Positions 9,265 to 19,408 of a DNA stretch of 64,000 bases are shown here, piece by piece (within the stretch, counting starts at the first letter, position 1; each line of letters starts with the position of its first letter). The translations under genes were made by a program, and so were the position numbers. The DNA is taken from the NCBI RefSeq assembly GCF_002847345.1, contig NZ_LXFV01000023.1:1-64000 (forward strand), in the 5' to 3' direction. This stretch comes from Pectobacterium peruviense. Lineage in GTDB: Bacteria; Pseudomonadota; Gammaproteobacteria; Enterobacterales; Enterobacteriaceae. The notes below the pieces were generated by a model. It was not told where the DNA came from and did not search any database. It was given only the letters and a program-made list of their open reading frames with translations.

Positions 9265-10135
9265 AGTAACCTCATGGTAATGAATAGATTCAGACAATAC
9301 ACATTGTTAGTCGCATTATCCGCCGGGTTCGCAATCGTAAGCACCTACGGCTTAGGCTATTTTCGGCGTGTTGTCTGTGTCTTGATATGGTGATAATAAT
9401 GACTCGGGAATATTATTTATTTTTCCATCACAGATAAAAAATCTCGTAACGAAAAGCATTGGACATAATTACCCCTCTTTTGTTACATGCGACAAATAAA
9501 GGAGTAGTTTAATCGACATGACAGTGAAACAGTTTCCCTTCATACCCTTTCCTATTTTCATTTTTAAATATTCATCAAACACTCACCGTGGGGAAATAAA
9601 CTAAATGGACAACATCATGAAAAATACGAAATGTGTCACTAATGAAATTTTTCTTATCAATAAATTTAGTAATGGTTAATTAACATCGATAAACTACACG
9701 TCGAAAAACATCACTGACACAGCTAATTTAAGTGTATTGGCTTAAAAAATCAGCAGTGCCATTTTATTGGGCGCTTTCTTCTGTTCTATCGCCTCTTCCA
9801 CCTATGCACCACGATCTCGCTAACCCAGCTATCTCAGCAACCCAGAAGCCTCTGAACAATCTGTAACCGCCGCTCTACCACGGCCTGACCCCAGATGTAT
9901 CATGCGCTACAGAGTTTTGCCTGTGGCCTCGGTTAAAATGCCTAGGTAATACCTCAAAATTTGACTTTGTTCCGTCAAAATCGCCCAAATTTCATGCGTC
10001 ACTCATACATAAGGAGTATTTTGCAAGAAGCCTCACACTCTATCGTTACGTTTTGTTGTAAAAAAACGACATGTCGTCATTCAACAATCATCAGCGCATG
10101 TGTTGATGGAAAAATAATAATAGAAAGGGGTTTTC
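9265..10135. other. AT-rich intergenic region with a possible decayed gene
   Basis: About 870 bp without a convincing gene between the divergent symporter and gstA genes. Around 9750-9810 one plus-strand frame reads like a secretory signal peptide (ILLGAFFCSIASSTYA) but has no start codon and soon meets a stop, and later frames are broken. This may be a remnant of a small exported protein. The rest presumably holds the two promoters. Confidence 0.35.
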
Positions 10136-10744
10136 ATGAAACTGTTTTACAAGGCTGAAAGCAGTTCTCTTTTTACACACATCGTTTTGATCGAATCCAA
10201 ATTGGAGTTCAAGCTGGAGAAGGTTAATCTGCGCACGAAAAAGACGGAGCGTGGAACCGACTATACGTTCATCAACCCGAAGGGGATGGTGCCTGCGCTA
10301 GAATTGGAGGATGGTTCGATCCTGACGGAAGGGGTTGCCATCGCCGAATACATCGCCGATCTGGTTCCGCACTGTAACCTGATTGCACCCACCGGAAGTA
10401 TGGCGCGCTATCATACCATTGAATGGCTGAACTACATTTCTGCCGAACTGCACAAAACGTTTACGCCGATTTTTCGCCCCGGAACGCCAGAAACGTATAA
10501 AGAGCTGTTAGTTGAATATTTGCAGGTCAAATTCCGTTATATCAATCTGGTATTGAGTGAACAAAACTATCTGGTCGCCAACCGCTTTAGTATCGCCGAT
10601 GCGTATCTGTTTACCGTGATGCGCTGGGCGCAGTCGTTAAAACTAGATATGTTCCGCTACCCTGCATTGGCAGCCTATCTCGACCATATTGCCGAGCGCC
10701 CTTCCGTCGCTACCGCGCTTAAGGTTGAAAGGTTGAAAGGTTGA
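10136..10744 (+). CDS. gstA: Glutathione S-transferase, GstA type (beta class)
   Basis: Cytoplasmic glutathione transferase of 202 residues (E. coli GstA 201). The N-terminal thioredoxin-like domain has the glutathione-binding NPKGMVPAL and LTEGVAIAEYI segments. The helical domain has NYISAELHKTFTP, with the His that helps catalysis. Unusually, position 10, a cysteine in E. coli GstA (ACSLASH), is serine here (SSSLFTH). A start RBS AGGGG precedes the ATG. The stop codon lies inside an 8-bp tandem repeat. A terminator follows. Confidence 0.92.
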   Translation: MKLFYKAESSSLFTHIVLIESKLEFKLEKVNLRTKKTERGTDYTFINPKGMVPALELEDGSILTEGVAIAEYIADLVPHCNLIAPTGSMARYHTIEWLNYISAELHKTFTPIFRPGTPETYKELLVEYLQVKFRYINLVLSEQNYLVANRFSIADAYLFTVMRWAQSLKLDMFRYPALAAYLDHIAERPSVATALKVERLKG

Positions 10745-10758
10745 AAGGTTGAAAGGTT
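10723..10758 (+). repeat. 8-bp tandem repeat across the gstA stop codon
   Basis: Four perfect GGTTGAAA units (10723-10754) followed by GGTT. The first two units and part of the third encode the last GstA residues, and the stop TGA falls in the third unit. Because the sequence after the array starts TAAC, losing one or two units would still give an in-frame stop, so copy-number changes should barely alter the protein. Confidence 0.9.
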
Positions 10759-10765
10759 AACATGC

Positions 10766-10800
10766 AACAACGCCCCGGGTTTCGGGGCGTTGTTCGTTTC
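10766..10800 (+). terminator. Intrinsic terminator of gstA
   Basis: AACAACGCCCCG and CGGGGCGTTGTT form a 12-bp perfect stem with a 5-nt loop, followed by CGTTTC. It sits between the convergent gstA and pdxY genes. The T-tract is short. Confidence 0.75.
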
Positions 10801-11659
10801 ACGACAGGCGAACGGCCTGGAAATGATGACGCGGATTGGCAATCCCATCCTGAGCGGCAACCAACTGCAACTCATACTCATTCATCTCTTTCGTCACCAG
10901 CATGACTTCATACACTGCCGCCGTCGTGTGCTCCAACGCTTTATCTAACGCAACGCCTTTCAACAGGTTCACCAGCAGCAATCCACTGGTCAAATCGCCC
11001 ACACCTACAGGCTGGCGTTCAAATTCCACCAGCGGGCGGCTGATGTGCCAGGCGTCCGTCGGCGTGACCAGCAGCATTTCGAAGCTGTCTTCGCGACTTG
11101 CCGCTCGGCTAAGGTGCTTCACCAGAACGATTTTTGGCCCTTTTTCACACAGCGCACGCGCGGTTTCCACGGCTTCCGCCACGTTATGCACGGTACGGCC
11201 ACCGAGCAGCTCCAGCTCAGGCAGATTCGGTGCGATAATATCGGCCGCTAACAGCGACTGCTGGCAGTGAAAATCAGACACGCCGGGCGCGACGATACAG
11301 CCTTTCTCCGGCGTACCCATTACTGGATCGCAGAAGTACAGCGCATCAGGGTTGGCGGCTTTTACCTGCCGAACAATACCCAGTATATGCTCCCCTTGCT
11401 CGGCAGAGCCTATATAACCACTCAGCACAGCATTACAGGTCTTCAGCTTGTCGATGTTCGCAATCCCCTGCACCACTTCGGTTAAGTGGCTAGCAGGCAT
11501 CACACACCCCGTCCAGTGACCATATTGAGTATGGTTCGAGAACTGCACCGTATTCAGAGGCCAAACGTTTGCGCCCATCCGACGCATCGGAAACTCTGCC
11601 GCACTGTTACCGGCATGACCAAAAACGACATGTGACTGGATGGAAAGTATATTTTTCAT
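10799..11659 (-). CDS. pdxY: Pyridoxal kinase
   Basis: Phosphorylates pyridoxal to pyridoxal 5'-phosphate in the vitamin B6 salvage pathway. The 286 residues match E. coli PdxY. The PfkB/ThiD-type fold is shown by [16 protein letters not shown] and by the catalytic [10 protein letters not shown] near residue 220. The gene lies 84 bp downstream of tyrS in the same direction with a terminator between them. pdxH, which makes the same cofactor, lies close by, as in E. coli. Confidence 0.95.
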   Translation of the reverse strand: MKNILSIQSHVVFGHAGNSAAEFPMRRMGANVWPLNTVQFSNHTQYGHWTGCVMPASHLTEVVQGIANIDKLKTCNAVLSGYIGSAEQGEHILGIVRQVKAANPDALYFCDPVMGTPEKGCIVAPGVSDFHCQQSLLAADIIAPNLPELELLGGRTVHNVAEAVETARALCEKGPKIVLVKHLSRAASREDSFEMLLVTPTDAWHISRPLVEFERQPVGVGDLTSGLLLVNLLKGVALDKALEHTTAAVYEVMLVTKEMNEYELQLVAAQDGIANPRHHFQAVRLS

Positions 11660-11704
11660 TAGATATGACTCAAATCCTTGCCAGCGCCTGTGCGCCTCAA
11701 CTTA

Positions 11705-11731
11705 CAAGAAGAAAGGGAGCTGACGCTCCCT
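11705..11731 (-). terminator. Intrinsic terminator of tyrS
   Basis: On the minus strand GGGAGC-GTCA-GCTCCC is followed by TTTCTTCTT. It lies directly after the tyrS stop. Confidence 0.85.
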
Positions 11732-11743
11732 TATCGGTAATGC

Positions 11744-13021
11744 TTATGCTTTCCAGCAGATCAGGCAGTAGTGTTTTTTACCGCGACGCAACAAGGTGTA
11801 GCGATCAAATAAACGGTCGGAGGCACTGAAGGTGTACTCAGGATTGGCCTGCTTTTCGCCGTTAATCGTTACCGCATTCGAGGAGATCATCGTACGGGCT
11901 TGACCGCGTGATGGCACCAGCTCAGCGCTGACCAGCGCCTGTTGCAAATCAGCACTGTTTTCCAGTTCGATGATCGGCATACCATCCTGCGCCAATTGGG
12001 CAAAGTCGTCCTGCGTCATATCCTGCAACGCGCCAGAGAACAGGCTTTGTGTAATACGACGAGCAGCTTCCAGACCCGATTCACCATGAACCATACGAGT
12101 GACTTCTTCCGCCAGCACGTATTGCGCGCGCGGCGCTTTGCCGCTGTTCTTGTCTTCTTCTTCCAGCGCATCGATGTCTTCGAGGCTCATGAACGTGAAG
12201 AACTTCAGGAACCGGTACACATCGGCATCCGCCGTGTTGATCCAGAACTGGTAGAATTTGTAAGGGCTGGTCTTGCTGGCATCCAACCAGATTGCGCCGC
12301 CTTCCGTTTTACCGAATTTCGTGCCATCAGATTTCGTGATCAGCGGAACAGTCAGACCGTAAACCTGCTTCTGATTCATGCGGCGCGTCAAATCGATACC
12401 AGACGTGATGTTGCCCCACTGATCAGAGCCACCGATTTGCAGTTCGACATCATGCTGCTTGTTCAGCGAGGCAAAGTCGTATCCCTGCAACAGGTTGTAA
12501 GAAAACTCGGTGAACGAAATACCGACGTCATCACGGTTTAAACGCTGTTTGACAGCTTCTTTGCTAATCATCTGGTTAACGGAGAAATGCTTACCGATAT
12601 CACGCAGAAAATCCAGCACGTTCATGTTGCCAAACCAGTCGTAGTTATTGGCGGCAATCGCGCTGTTTTTACCGCAGTCAAAATCCAGAAACGGAGAGAC
12701 CTGACGGCGGATTTTTTCTACCCACTCACCCACGGTTTCAGCCGTGTTCAGCTTACGCTCTGTCGCTTTAAAGCTGGGGTCACCGATCAGTCCCGTAGCA
12801 CCGCCGACCAGCGCAACAGGTTGATGACCAGACAGCTGGAAGCGCTTCAGGCAGAGCAGCGGCACCAGATGCCCCAAATGCAAGCTGTCAGCGGTGGGAT
12901 CGAAACCGCAATACAGTGCAATTGGCCCTTGCGCCAGCCGCTCTGCTAACGCTTCCTCATCCGTCACCTGGGCAATCAAGCCCCGCTCTTGCAATTGTTT
13001 AATCAGGTTACTACTCGCCAT
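11744..13021 (-). CDS. tyrS: Tyrosyl-tRNA synthetase
   Basis: Class I aminoacyl-tRNA synthetase that charges tRNA-Tyr. The ATG at 13021 (GGAG upstream) gives 425 residues beginning [10 protein letters not shown], as in E. coli (424). The HIGH-type motif is HLGH (in [10 protein letters not shown]), the KMSKS-type motif is KFGKT, and the tyrosine-pocket segment GGSDQWGNI is intact. A C-terminal S4 RNA-binding domain starts near residue 360 and ends [16 protein letters not shown]. Confidence 0.97.
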   Translation of the reverse strand: MASSNLIKQLQERGLIAQVTDEEALAERLAQGPIALYCGFDPTADSLHLGHLVPLLCLKRFQLSGHQPVALVGGATGLIGDPSFKATERKLNTAETVGEWVEKIRRQVSPFLDFDCGKNSAIAANNYDWFGNMNVLDFLRDIGKHFSVNQMISKEAVKQRLNRDDVGISFTEFSYNLLQGYDFASLNKQHDVELQIGGSDQWGNITSGIDLTRRMNQKQVYGLTVPLITKSDGTKFGKTEGGAIWLDASKTSPYKFYQFWINTADADVYRFLKFFTFMSLEDIDALEEEDKNSGKAPRAQYVLAEEVTRMVHGESGLEAARRITQSLFSGALQDMTQDDFAQLAQDGMPIIELENSADLQQALVSAELVPSRGQARTMISSNAVTINGEKQANPEYTFSASDRLFDRYTLLRRGKKHYCLICWKA

Positions 13022-13254
13022 CGATAACTCCATTTTCATAAAAAAAGCCGTTACGTTCCCTTTGGGGTTACGCACAAGGCCGTGAAAGATGCGCAGCATA
13101 CCTGTCTGCTGTCGCATGATGATTTCGCTGCTGCATTACCTTACGCAACAAGCCATGAATGCCGAATCGCCACGCAATGCCCAGTCAACGCGAAACCTCA
13201 TAGGATAAAGTGCTGATGATAGGAGCGCCAGCGTTTAACACGGATATTTCGCGA

Positions 13255-13938
13255 TTAAGGCGCTAAACGATCAATCTGCCAGCCCTCTTCCTGTCGCTGG
13301 TAAAAAAATCGGTCATGTAAGCGGTGTTCACCGCCCTGCCAGAACTCAACAGAATCGATAACGACGCGGAAACCGCCCCAGAAGCTCGGCAAAGGCACCT
13401 CGCCGCTTTGGAATTTTTGCTTCAATTCCAAAAATTTGCTTTCCAGCACGCCGCGCGCGGAGATTCGGCTGGACTGTTTTGATACCCATGCGCCGATTTG
13501 ACTGTCCTTCGGGCGACTGTGGAAATATTTCAACACCTCAAGCGTCGGCAGTTTCTCTACGCGCCCCAGCACCATCACCTGCCGTTCCAGCATATGCCAA
13601 GGGAACAGTAGACTGACGCGTGGATTATTTTCCAGATGATGCGCTTTGCGGCTGCCCATATTGGTATAAAACACCATGCCTTTCTCATCATAGTGTTTAA
13701 GCAGAACGATACGCTGATAAGGCTGCCCGTGCTCGTCAACGGTCGCGACAGACATCGCGGTAGGGTCGGCCAGCTTCGCTTCACAGGCTTGTTTCAGCCA
13801 GCGTTCGAACAAGTCCAGCGGGTTGCTGGGAAGATCGCCACGACGAAGCCCACCACGCGTGTATTCACGGCGGATGTCAGCGATATCGGCTGGTTGAATA
13901 AGAGGAGTACCGTCAGAGGGGGAACGTTCCTGAGTCAT
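13255..13938 (-). CDS. pdxH: Pyridoxamine/pyridoxine 5'-phosphate oxidase
   Basis: FMN-dependent last step of pyridoxal phosphate synthesis. The start at 13938 follows an AGGA and gives 227 residues, slightly longer than E. coli PdxH (218) at the N-terminus. FMN and substrate segments are conserved: [41 protein letters not shown] and the C-terminal [14 protein letters not shown]. It lies between tyrS and mliC, all minus strand. Confidence 0.95.
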   Translation of the reverse strand: MTQERSPSDGTPLIQPADIADIRREYTRGGLRRGDLPSNPLDLFERWLKQACEAKLADPTAMSVATVDEHGQPYQRIVLLKHYDEKGMVFYTNMGSRKAHHLENNPRVSLLFPWHMLERQVMVLGRVEKLPTLEVLKYFHSRPKDSQIGAWVSKQSSRISARGVLESKFLELKQKFQSGEVPLPSFWGGFRVVIDSVEFWQGGEHRLHDRFFYQRQEEGWQIDRLAP

Positions 13939-14045
13939 AATATCCTGCTGTCGCAATGTCGGGCCAGAAGCGGGGAAAAATCCCATTCTGCTCCCGTACC
14001 CGAAAAATCGCAATCAGCAGTAACGCCGCAACCGAGCGGCGTCAG

Positions 14046-14363
14046 TTACATCGGTGCCAGCACACAATCATCGACGATAACCCGTTCACCACGCTGGATA
14101 AATGCACGGTCGCCTTTACTCCAGAATGTGTAGGTATCATTGCTGTATCTGACACCAGAAGCGGACACCACCTGAGGCAGACTGAGACGTTCACCGTCCA
14201 GTAGGAAGCTCACCTGTGAAGGCGTTTCTCCCCCCTGTTGTAACGTGACGGTTAGCGGCATCGTGCCACATTGATAGTGCAGCGTTTCTACTGTCTGTTT
14301 ATGACCAAAATAACTGCATCCGCTCAGCAGAATCAGCGCTGTCCCTGTCAGCAATCGTTTCAT
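14046..14363 (-). CDS. mliC: Membrane-bound lysozyme inhibitor of C-type lysozyme
   Basis: Outer-membrane-directed lipoprotein of 105 residues. The start at 14363 follows AGGAGAAAAA and gives a short lipoprotein signal ending LLSGC. The mature part has the MliC marks YQCG near the N-terminus and the C-terminal pair YTFWSKGDRAFI and DDCVLAP, with cysteines placed for the disulfide. In E. coli MliC (YdhA) inhibits vertebrate c-type lysozyme in the periplasm. It lies between pdxH and anmK, as in E. coli. Confidence 0.9.
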   Translation of the reverse strand: MKRLLTGTALILLSGCSYFGHKQTVETLHYQCGTMPLTVTLQQGGETPSQVSFLLDGERLSLPQVVSASGVRYSNDTYTFWSKGDRAFIQRGERVIVDDCVLAPM

Positions 14364-14459
14364 TTTTTCTCCTGTCATTCTTGTCAATGGCGGCAACTGA
14401 CGCTGCCGCTCATGCAAGTTTAACAAGAGGATAACAATGAACCTCTCGGCAAAATCTGA

Positions 14460-15572
14460 TTAATTCACGTTAACTGGATAAATCGCACCTAGCACCGTTT
14501 CCTGACTCGCCCCTGTGACAGACGGCAGATTACCCGGCAATCCTGATAGCGTACGCGACGCCAGCCAGGCAAACGCTAGCGCCTCCATATCATCACCACT
14601 CACACCACATTCATCCGTCGTGCTGACTTCAATGCCCGGCAGCAAGGCCGAAAGACGTGCCATGATGAGTGGATTACGCGCTCCGCCTCCACAAACTAAT
14701 AAACGCTCACATCCACCAACTAGCAGCACTTGTTCGGCAATGCTTATAGCCGTTAACTCAGCCAGCGTTGCCTGAACATCCTGCGGCACTATCGGCGGCA
14801 ATCCAGCCAGCATTCTTTCGAGCCAGCCGAGGTTGAAATATTCACGTCCAGTGCTTTTGGGCGCTCGCAGCGCAAAGTAAGGATCGGTCAACATCCGGCG
14901 CAACAGTAATGGATTCACCTGTCCACTCATCGCCCACACGGCGTCTTTATCATACGGCTGTGCACAGTTCCGCCAGATCCAGGCGTCCAGCAGCATATTC
15001 CCAGGCCCGGTATCGTAACCACGCACAGGTGCTCCCGGTACCAGCAGCGACAGATTAGCGATTCCCCCAATGTTAAGCACAATACGACGCTCAACAGGAT
15101 CCATCAGCAGCGCGTGGTGGAAGGATGGCACAAGCGGAGCACCTTGCCCGCCATAGGCCAAATCGCGGCGTCGAAAATCTCCTACGGTCGTGATGCCAGT
15201 TAAGGCAGCAACGCGGTTATTATCACCTATCTGCAACGTACAAGGTGCATCGCCTGTAGGCTCATGCCAGACCGTCTGCCCGTGGCAGCCAATCGCAGTA
15301 ATATCCTGCGCCCCCAGACCCGTCTCTTTAAGCAGTGTCAGCACCGCTTCGGCAAACAAGATTCCCAGACGCGTATCCAACTGCCCCAGCGCTGACAGCG
15401 TCACCGCCTGCCCCTGACACATTCCCAGGATAGCCATTTTGATATCCTGCGGTATCGGGTGACAGTAGCTAGCCTGTTGAGCCACGGTATGTTCGTCAAT
15501 CGCGGCTAGCACGACATCCACACCATCAAGACTGGTGCCGGACATCACGCCAATATATCTGCCTGATCTCAT
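14460..15572 (-). CDS. anmK: Anhydro-N-acetylmuramic acid kinase
   Basis: Recycles peptidoglycan: cleaves and phosphorylates 1,6-anhydro-MurNAc to MurNAc 6-phosphate. The 370 residues match E. coli AnmK (369). The ATP-binding N-terminal [12 protein letters not shown], the central [11 protein letters not shown], and GGIANLSLL and [13 protein letters not shown] of the sugar kinase/hexokinase-like fold are all present. It is divergent from slyB, as in E. coli. Confidence 0.95.
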   Translation of the reverse strand: MRSGRYIGVMSGTSLDGVDVVLAAIDEHTVAQQASYCHPIPQDIKMAILGMCQGQAVTLSALGQLDTRLGILFAEAVLTLLKETGLGAQDITAIGCHGQTVWHEPTGDAPCTLQIGDNNRVAALTGITTVGDFRRRDLAYGGQGAPLVPSFHHALLMDPVERRIVLNIGGIANLSLLVPGAPVRGYDTGPGNMLLDAWIWRNCAQPYDKDAVWAMSGQVNPLLLRRMLTDPYFALRAPKSTGREYFNLGWLERMLAGLPPIVPQDVQATLAELTAISIAEQVLLVGGCERLLVCGGGARNPLIMARLSALLPGIEVSTTDECGVSGDDMEALAFAWLASRTLSGLPGNLPSVTGASQETVLGAIYPVNVN

Positions 15573-15767
15573 TATGTAGTCTTTGCCTCTATGGGATAAA
15601 AAGAGAACATCGATAAAAAACGTTATGTCGAAAGTAAAAGTAGCACGTTAACACGCTGAATTATTAAATTTTTTGTGTTTTTGCCACACGGGTTAGGTTT
15701 TAACCAAAAGTGGGTTTTTGATAATATTTGCTACAAAAAAAGCCCTTTCTCATGTTATTTCCCTCTC

Positions 15768-15784
15768 TGTTTATACGCAATTTA
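15768..15784 (+). promoter_or_regulatory. Candidate PhoP box upstream of slyB
   Basis: TGTTTA-TACGC-AATTTA resembles the PhoP direct repeat (T)GTTTA-N5-(T)GTTTA, with a weaker second half. TATTAT and TATATT candidate -10 elements start 8-11 bp after it, close to the arrangement in PhoP-activated promoters. slyB is a known PhoP target in E. coli. The other 330 bp between anmK and slyB show no gene. Confidence 0.4.
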
Positions 15785-15921
15785 AGCGCACTATTATATT
15801 CTGAAAAAAAGAGTAAAAAGAGTGGCATGCTACACTGAGCCAGACCATAATTTATTGGTATAACACTGCGTCGGCCGAGGCTGAGCCAGCCCGACATATT
15901 CGCTATTAAGGAGTTTTTATT

Positions 15922-16389
15922 ATGATGAAGCGTTTGCTTGTGGTTACCCTTGCTGGTATCACGCTGGCTGGTTGTGCTAATACCAGTACGCTTTCCGGTG
16001 ATGTGTACAGCGCATCTGAAGCTAAACAAGTGCAGACCGTGACTTACGGCACCATCGTTTCTATGCGTCCGGTTCAGATTCAGGCAGGAGAAGATTCTAA
16101 CGTTATCGGCGCGCTGGGCGGTGCTGTGCTGGGTGGTTTCTTGGGTAACACTATCGGCGGCGGGTCTGGTCGTAGTCTGGCGACAGCGGCGGGCGCCGTA
16201 GCGGGTGGTGTCGCGGGTCAAAGCGCAACGGGTGCGTTGAACCGTACACAGGGCGTAGAACTGGAGATCCGTCGTGATGACGGCAGTACCATTATGGTGG
16301 TACAGAAACAGGGCGATACGAAATTCAGCGCCGGACAACGCGTTGCTATGGCCAGCAATGGCCGCAGTATCACCGTTTCTCCACGCTAA
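15922..16389 (+). CDS. slyB: Outer membrane lipoprotein SlyB
   Basis: A 155-residue glycine-zipper lipoprotein. The start has AAGGAG 8 nt upstream (a second ATG follows at 15925). The signal peptide ends LAGC, and residues 65-105 carry the Gly/Ala-rich zipper (GALGGAVLGGFLGNTIGGG). The C-terminal half has the conserved VELEIRRDDGSTIMVVQ. In E. coli SlyB is PhoPQ-regulated and protects outer-membrane proteins under stress. A candidate PhoP box lies upstream. Confidence 0.95.
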   Translation: MMKRLLVVTLAGITLAGCANTSTLSGDVYSASEAKQVQTVTYGTIVSMRPVQIQAGEDSNVIGALGGAVLGGFLGNTIGGGSGRSLATAAGAVAGGVAGQSATGALNRTQGVELEIRRDDGSTIMVVQKQGDTKFSAGQRVAMASNGRSITVSPR

Positions 16390-16395
16390 TTGTTG

Positions 16396-16430
16396 TGTGA
16401 CGGTCGCCGCTATCAGCAGCGACCGTCACA
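16396..16430 (+). terminator. Strong hairpin after slyB
   Basis: TGTGACGGTCGC and GCGACCGTCACA form a perfect 12-bp stem with an 11-nt loop, 6 bp past the slyB stop. No T-tract follows, so it may stabilise the 3' end rather than terminate intrinsically. Confidence 0.55.
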
Positions 16431-16521
16431 ACGAATAATCAACTCCCGGAATAAATAACCAATAACGGGTATCGGTAATCTTGCCGGGATTTAATTCTCC
16501 CTCTGCGTAACCCAAATTTAG

Positions 16522-16959
16522 CTACGCTTGATTTTCATGTAACGCCAATATATTTTTCTCAAGACGCGAAACTAGCAGCGCTAATTCATCAACCTGCTCC
16601 GGCGTAATACCAAATAATACTTCACTACGTGTATGACTAATTACACCATTGACTGCCTGTATTATCGGCTCTGCTGATTCAGTCAGCATAATACGTTTTG
16701 CCCGGCGATCGTGCGCGCAAACGTGACGAGTGATTAACCCTTTCTCCTCAAGCTGATCCAGTGTTCGGACCAATGAGGGCTGCTCAATACCTATTGCTTT
16801 GGCTAGTTGAATCTGCGACTGGCCAGGGGGTAAATGGTATATGTTATGCAACGTAACCCAATGCGTCTGGGTCAGTTCAAGTGGTTTTAATCGATGATCG
16901 ACCAGCGCACGCCACACGCGCACCAGACGAGCTAAATCAGATCCTAATGGCAATTCCAT
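16522..16959 (-). CDS. slyA: MarR-family transcriptional regulator SlyA (Hor/Rap type)
   Basis: A 145-residue winged-helix regulator, near-identical in layout to E. coli SlyA ([18 protein letters not shown] at the start). The recognition helix region [18 protein letters not shown] and the wing [12 protein letters not shown] are present. The ATG at 16959 follows AAGGAGAGGTG. The in-frame GTG one codon earlier is less likely. In soft-rot bacteria the orthologue (Hor) is known to control antibiotic and exoenzyme production, and SlyA proteins often counteract H-NS. It is convergent with slyB. About 230 bp upstream is AT-rich, as expected for a regulated promoter. Confidence 0.95.
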   Translation of the reverse strand: MELPLGSDLARLVRVWRALVDHRLKPLELTQTHWVTLHNIYHLPPGQSQIQLAKAIGIEQPSLVRTLDQLEEKGLITRHVCAHDRRAKRIMLTESAEPIIQAVNGVISHTRSEVLFGITPEQVDELALLVSRLEKNILALHENQA

Positions 16960-17189
16960 CACCTCTCCTTATTGTTAGCACACTAAGTTATATCCCTGGA
17001 TTGCAATCAACTCTGATTTATAAGAATAAAAAAACGATTTTATTATCGTAAAAAATAGAACCCTAACGCAGTGGATTCTATCAAATAAAAGTCTTTTAAA
17101 AATGATCTTAGGCTTATTTTATTCAATCGAACGCTCCTGCGTTGCTTAAACAAAATTTCACGTAAATAGATCATCTAAAACAGGATGGC

Positions 17190-17429
17190 TTAAAACAACG
17201 ATGGCTGATGGGACTCTGCTGACGCATCGGCTTTCTCTGAACGCTGTAACCGTTTCATTCTCTGCCGACACAAACGCAGCACATCCTGTTTCTGCGCATC
17301 ACTCATTTGGCCCCAACTAAAGCGCTCATTGCGATTGCGAAAGCAACCACGACAATACCCGCCTTCATCCGTCTGACAAATACCACGGCATGGATTAGGG
17401 ACAACAAAGAGTTCAAGTTGCTCTGGCAC
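17190..17429 (-). CDS. ydhL: DUF1289 protein, YdhL type
   Basis: A 79-residue cytoplasmic protein, the same length as E. coli YdhL. The GTG at 17429 is chosen because GGAGG lies 4 nt upstream and the product then begins PEQLELF, matching YdhL. The longer frame upstream is not supported. Four cysteines in PCRGICQTDEGGYCRGC suggest metal binding. The C-terminus ends QPSLF. Function unknown. Confidence 0.88.
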   Translation of the reverse strand: MPEQLELFVVPNPCRGICQTDEGGYCRGCFRNRNERFSWGQMSDAQKQDVLRLCRQRMKRLQRSEKADASAESHQPSLF

Positions 17430-17717
17430 AACACCTCCTGCTACAACTCTATTTATTGAAGCCCTGTTCTTTACTGCTGGCAAGCCCAAACGGACAGTCA
17501 CAATGAAAATAATTAGGTAACCATTGTAATAACTGATGATTTTTTTACACACAAGGTCGGCTAAAACTGACCCAATGCGCTAATTAGCCCTCCTGATAGT
17601 ACGTTTTAACACAAACCTAACCGCAGTGTCGCATTTTTAGCATCATCCCAACGGCTTGGACTCAGCAGAGCCACAACGTTATACTTCCCTTTTGTTGCAC
17701 TTTTTAACGAGGGCACT

Positions 17718-18125
17718 ATGCGTTTACTTCATACCATGCTGCGTGTTGGCGACTTACAACGTTCTATTGATTTCTATACCCAAATTCTGGGAATGCGTGT
17801 ACTGCGCACCAGCGAGAATACCGAGTACAAATACACGCTGGCTTTCGTCGGTTATACCGAAGAGAGCGAGGGTTCGGTTATCGAGCTGACCTACAACTGG
17901 GGCGTCGACAGCTACGATCTGGGCAATGCCTATGGTCATATCGCGTTGGGCGTTGACGATGTTGCCGCAACCTGTGAGCGTATCCGTAAGGCGGGTGGCA
18001 ATGTGACGCGTGAAGCCGGTCCGGTCAAAGGCGGCACGACCGTTATCGCATTCATCGAAGATCCAGATGGTTATAAAATCGAATTGATCGAAAATGCCCA
18101 CGCTGGTAACGGCATCGGCCACTAA
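17718..18125 (+). CDS. gloA: Lactoylglutathione lyase (glyoxalase I)
   Basis: Converts the methylglyoxal-glutathione hemithioacetal to S-lactoylglutathione. The 135 residues match E. coli GloA. Metal ligands are visible: His5 in LLHTML, Glu in VIELTYNWG (about 56), His in YGHIALGV (about 74) and Glu in YKIELIE (about 122), which places it in the Ni-dependent bacterial group by length. It lies upstream of rnt with a terminator between, as in E. coli. Confidence 0.96.
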   Translation: MRLLHTMLRVGDLQRSIDFYTQILGMRVLRTSENTEYKYTLAFVGYTEESEGSVIELTYNWGVDSYDLGNAYGHIALGVDDVAATCERIRKAGGNVTREAGPVKGGTTVIAFIEDPDGYKIELIENAHAGNGIGH

Positions 18126-18139
18126 GATCCTGCGCAATA

Positions 18140-18172
18140 CAGGTGCTACATCGGCACCTGTTCTTCTCTCTT
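18140..18172 (+). terminator. Intrinsic terminator of gloA
   Basis: CAGGTGC and GCACCTG form a 7-bp stem with a 7-nt loop, followed by TTCTTCTCTCTT. Confidence 0.75.
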
Positions 18173-18274
18173 CCTCTACAATCTCCGACGTTTGAAACGG
18201 CAACGGGCATGCTGCATCTCCAGTCAAAATTTGCAATAATGCGCGCTGCGTTTTGCTAACAATTTAAGAGACAA

Positions 18275-18946
18275 ATGGCTGATAAAAGTGATCTGAACGC
18301 CCTGAGCGGCCGTTTTCGTGGGTTTTACCCGGTAGTGATTGATGTTGAAACCGCCGGATTCAATGCGAAAACCGATGCCTTGCTGGAAGTCGCGGCGGTA
18401 ACATTAAAAATGGATCAAGACGGTTGGTTGCAGCCAGATGAAACACTACATTTTCATGTTGAGCCATTTGAAGGCGCAATTCTGGAACCTGCTGCACTGG
18501 CATTTAACGGCATTGACCCCACCAACCCGCTTCGCGGCGCGGTAAGCGAATACGACGCGCTGCATGAAATTTTCAAAGTCGTGCGTAAAGGGATCAAAGA
18601 TCAGGGCTGTAACCGCGCGATTATCGTGGCGCATAATGCCACGTTCGATCACAGCTTTATGGCAGCGGCAGCGGAGCGTTGTAGCCTGAAACGTAATCCG
18701 TTCCACCCTTTCGCCACCTTCGATACCGCAGCGCTCAGCGGGCTGGTTTTAGGTCAAACGGTTCTTGCTAAAGCCTGTATTACCGCGGGTATTGCGTTTG
18801 ACTCCAGCCAGGCACACTCCGCGCTGTATGACACAAATCAGACCGCATTATTGTTCTGTGAGCTGGTTAATCGCTGGAAACGTCTGGGCGGATGGCCGCT
18901 TGCGTTGGAAGAAGATTCGCTGGAAGACGCATCAGCCGAAGACTGA
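18275..18946 (+). CDS. rnt: Ribonuclease T
   Basis: DEDD-family 3'-5' exoribonuclease that turns over tRNA 3' ends and matures other stable RNAs. The 223 residues include the exonuclease motifs VIDVETAGF (Asp and Glu metal ligands, about 23-25), [10 protein letters not shown] (about 125) and [14 protein letters not shown] (His and Asp, about 180-186). The start is the ATG after a run of purines. It is convergent with grxD, as in E. coli. Confidence 0.95.
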   Translation: MADKSDLNALSGRFRGFYPVVIDVETAGFNAKTDALLEVAAVTLKMDQDGWLQPDETLHFHVEPFEGAILEPAALAFNGIDPTNPLRGAVSEYDALHEIFKVVRKGIKDQGCNRAIIVAHNATFDHSFMAAAAERCSLKRNPFHPFATFDTAALSGLVLGQTVLAKACITAGIAFDSSQAHSALYDTNQTALLFCELVNRWKRLGGWPLALEEDSLEDASAED

Positions 18947-18968
18947 GTCGGCGGGAAAGACTAAGATC

Positions 18969-18994
18969 AAAAAACGGGTGCCATAAGGCACCCG
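18969..18994 (-). terminator. Intrinsic terminator of grxD
   Basis: On the minus strand CGGGTGCC and GGCACCCG form the stem of a short hairpin followed by TTTTTTGATC. It lies between the convergent grxD and rnt genes and faces grxD. Confidence 0.85.
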
Positions 18995-19057
18995 CTGGAA
19001 AACTTTACTCTAGCAACATAACAACATTACGCGTCGCGATTATGCTTGATAAGAGAC

Positions 19058-19408
19058 TTACTCTTGATCGGCCTGCTGCGCTTTGTATTTGTCTGCCGTT
19101 TCTTTGATCAGCTGTTGCAATTCACCGCGCTGAAACATTTCAACCACGATATCACAGCCGCCAACTAATTCGCCGTCAACCCACAGCTGCGGGAATGTCG
19201 GCCAGTTTGCGTATTTCGGCAACTCAGCACGAATATCTGGGTTCTGTAAAATATCTACATAAGCAAAACGTTCGCCACATGAAGACAATGCCTGAACGGT
19301 CTGTGCGGAAAAACCGCAGCTTGGTAATTTCGGGGAGCCTTTCATGTACAGCAGAATCGGGTTTTCAGCAATTTGGCGCTGAATTTTTTCAATTGTCGGT
19401 GTCGTCAT
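19058..19408 (-). CDS. grxD: Monothiol glutaredoxin 4
   Basis: A 116-residue CGFS-type glutaredoxin that binds and delivers Fe-S clusters with BolA-type partners. CGFS is at residues 31-34, WPTFPQLWV carries the cis-proline, and GGCDIV binds glutathione. Length and sequence match E. coli Grx4 (115). It is divergent from mepH. Confidence 0.97.
   Translation of the reverse strand: MTTPTIEKIQRQIAENPILLYMKGSPKLPSCGFSAQTVQALSSCGERFAYVDILQNPDIRAELPKYANWPTFPQLWVDGELVGGCDIVVEMFQRGELQQLIKETADKYKAQQADQE

Noticed and set aside
12587..12949. Plus-strand frames antisense to tyrS
   Set aside because: They are shadows of a highly conserved essential gene.
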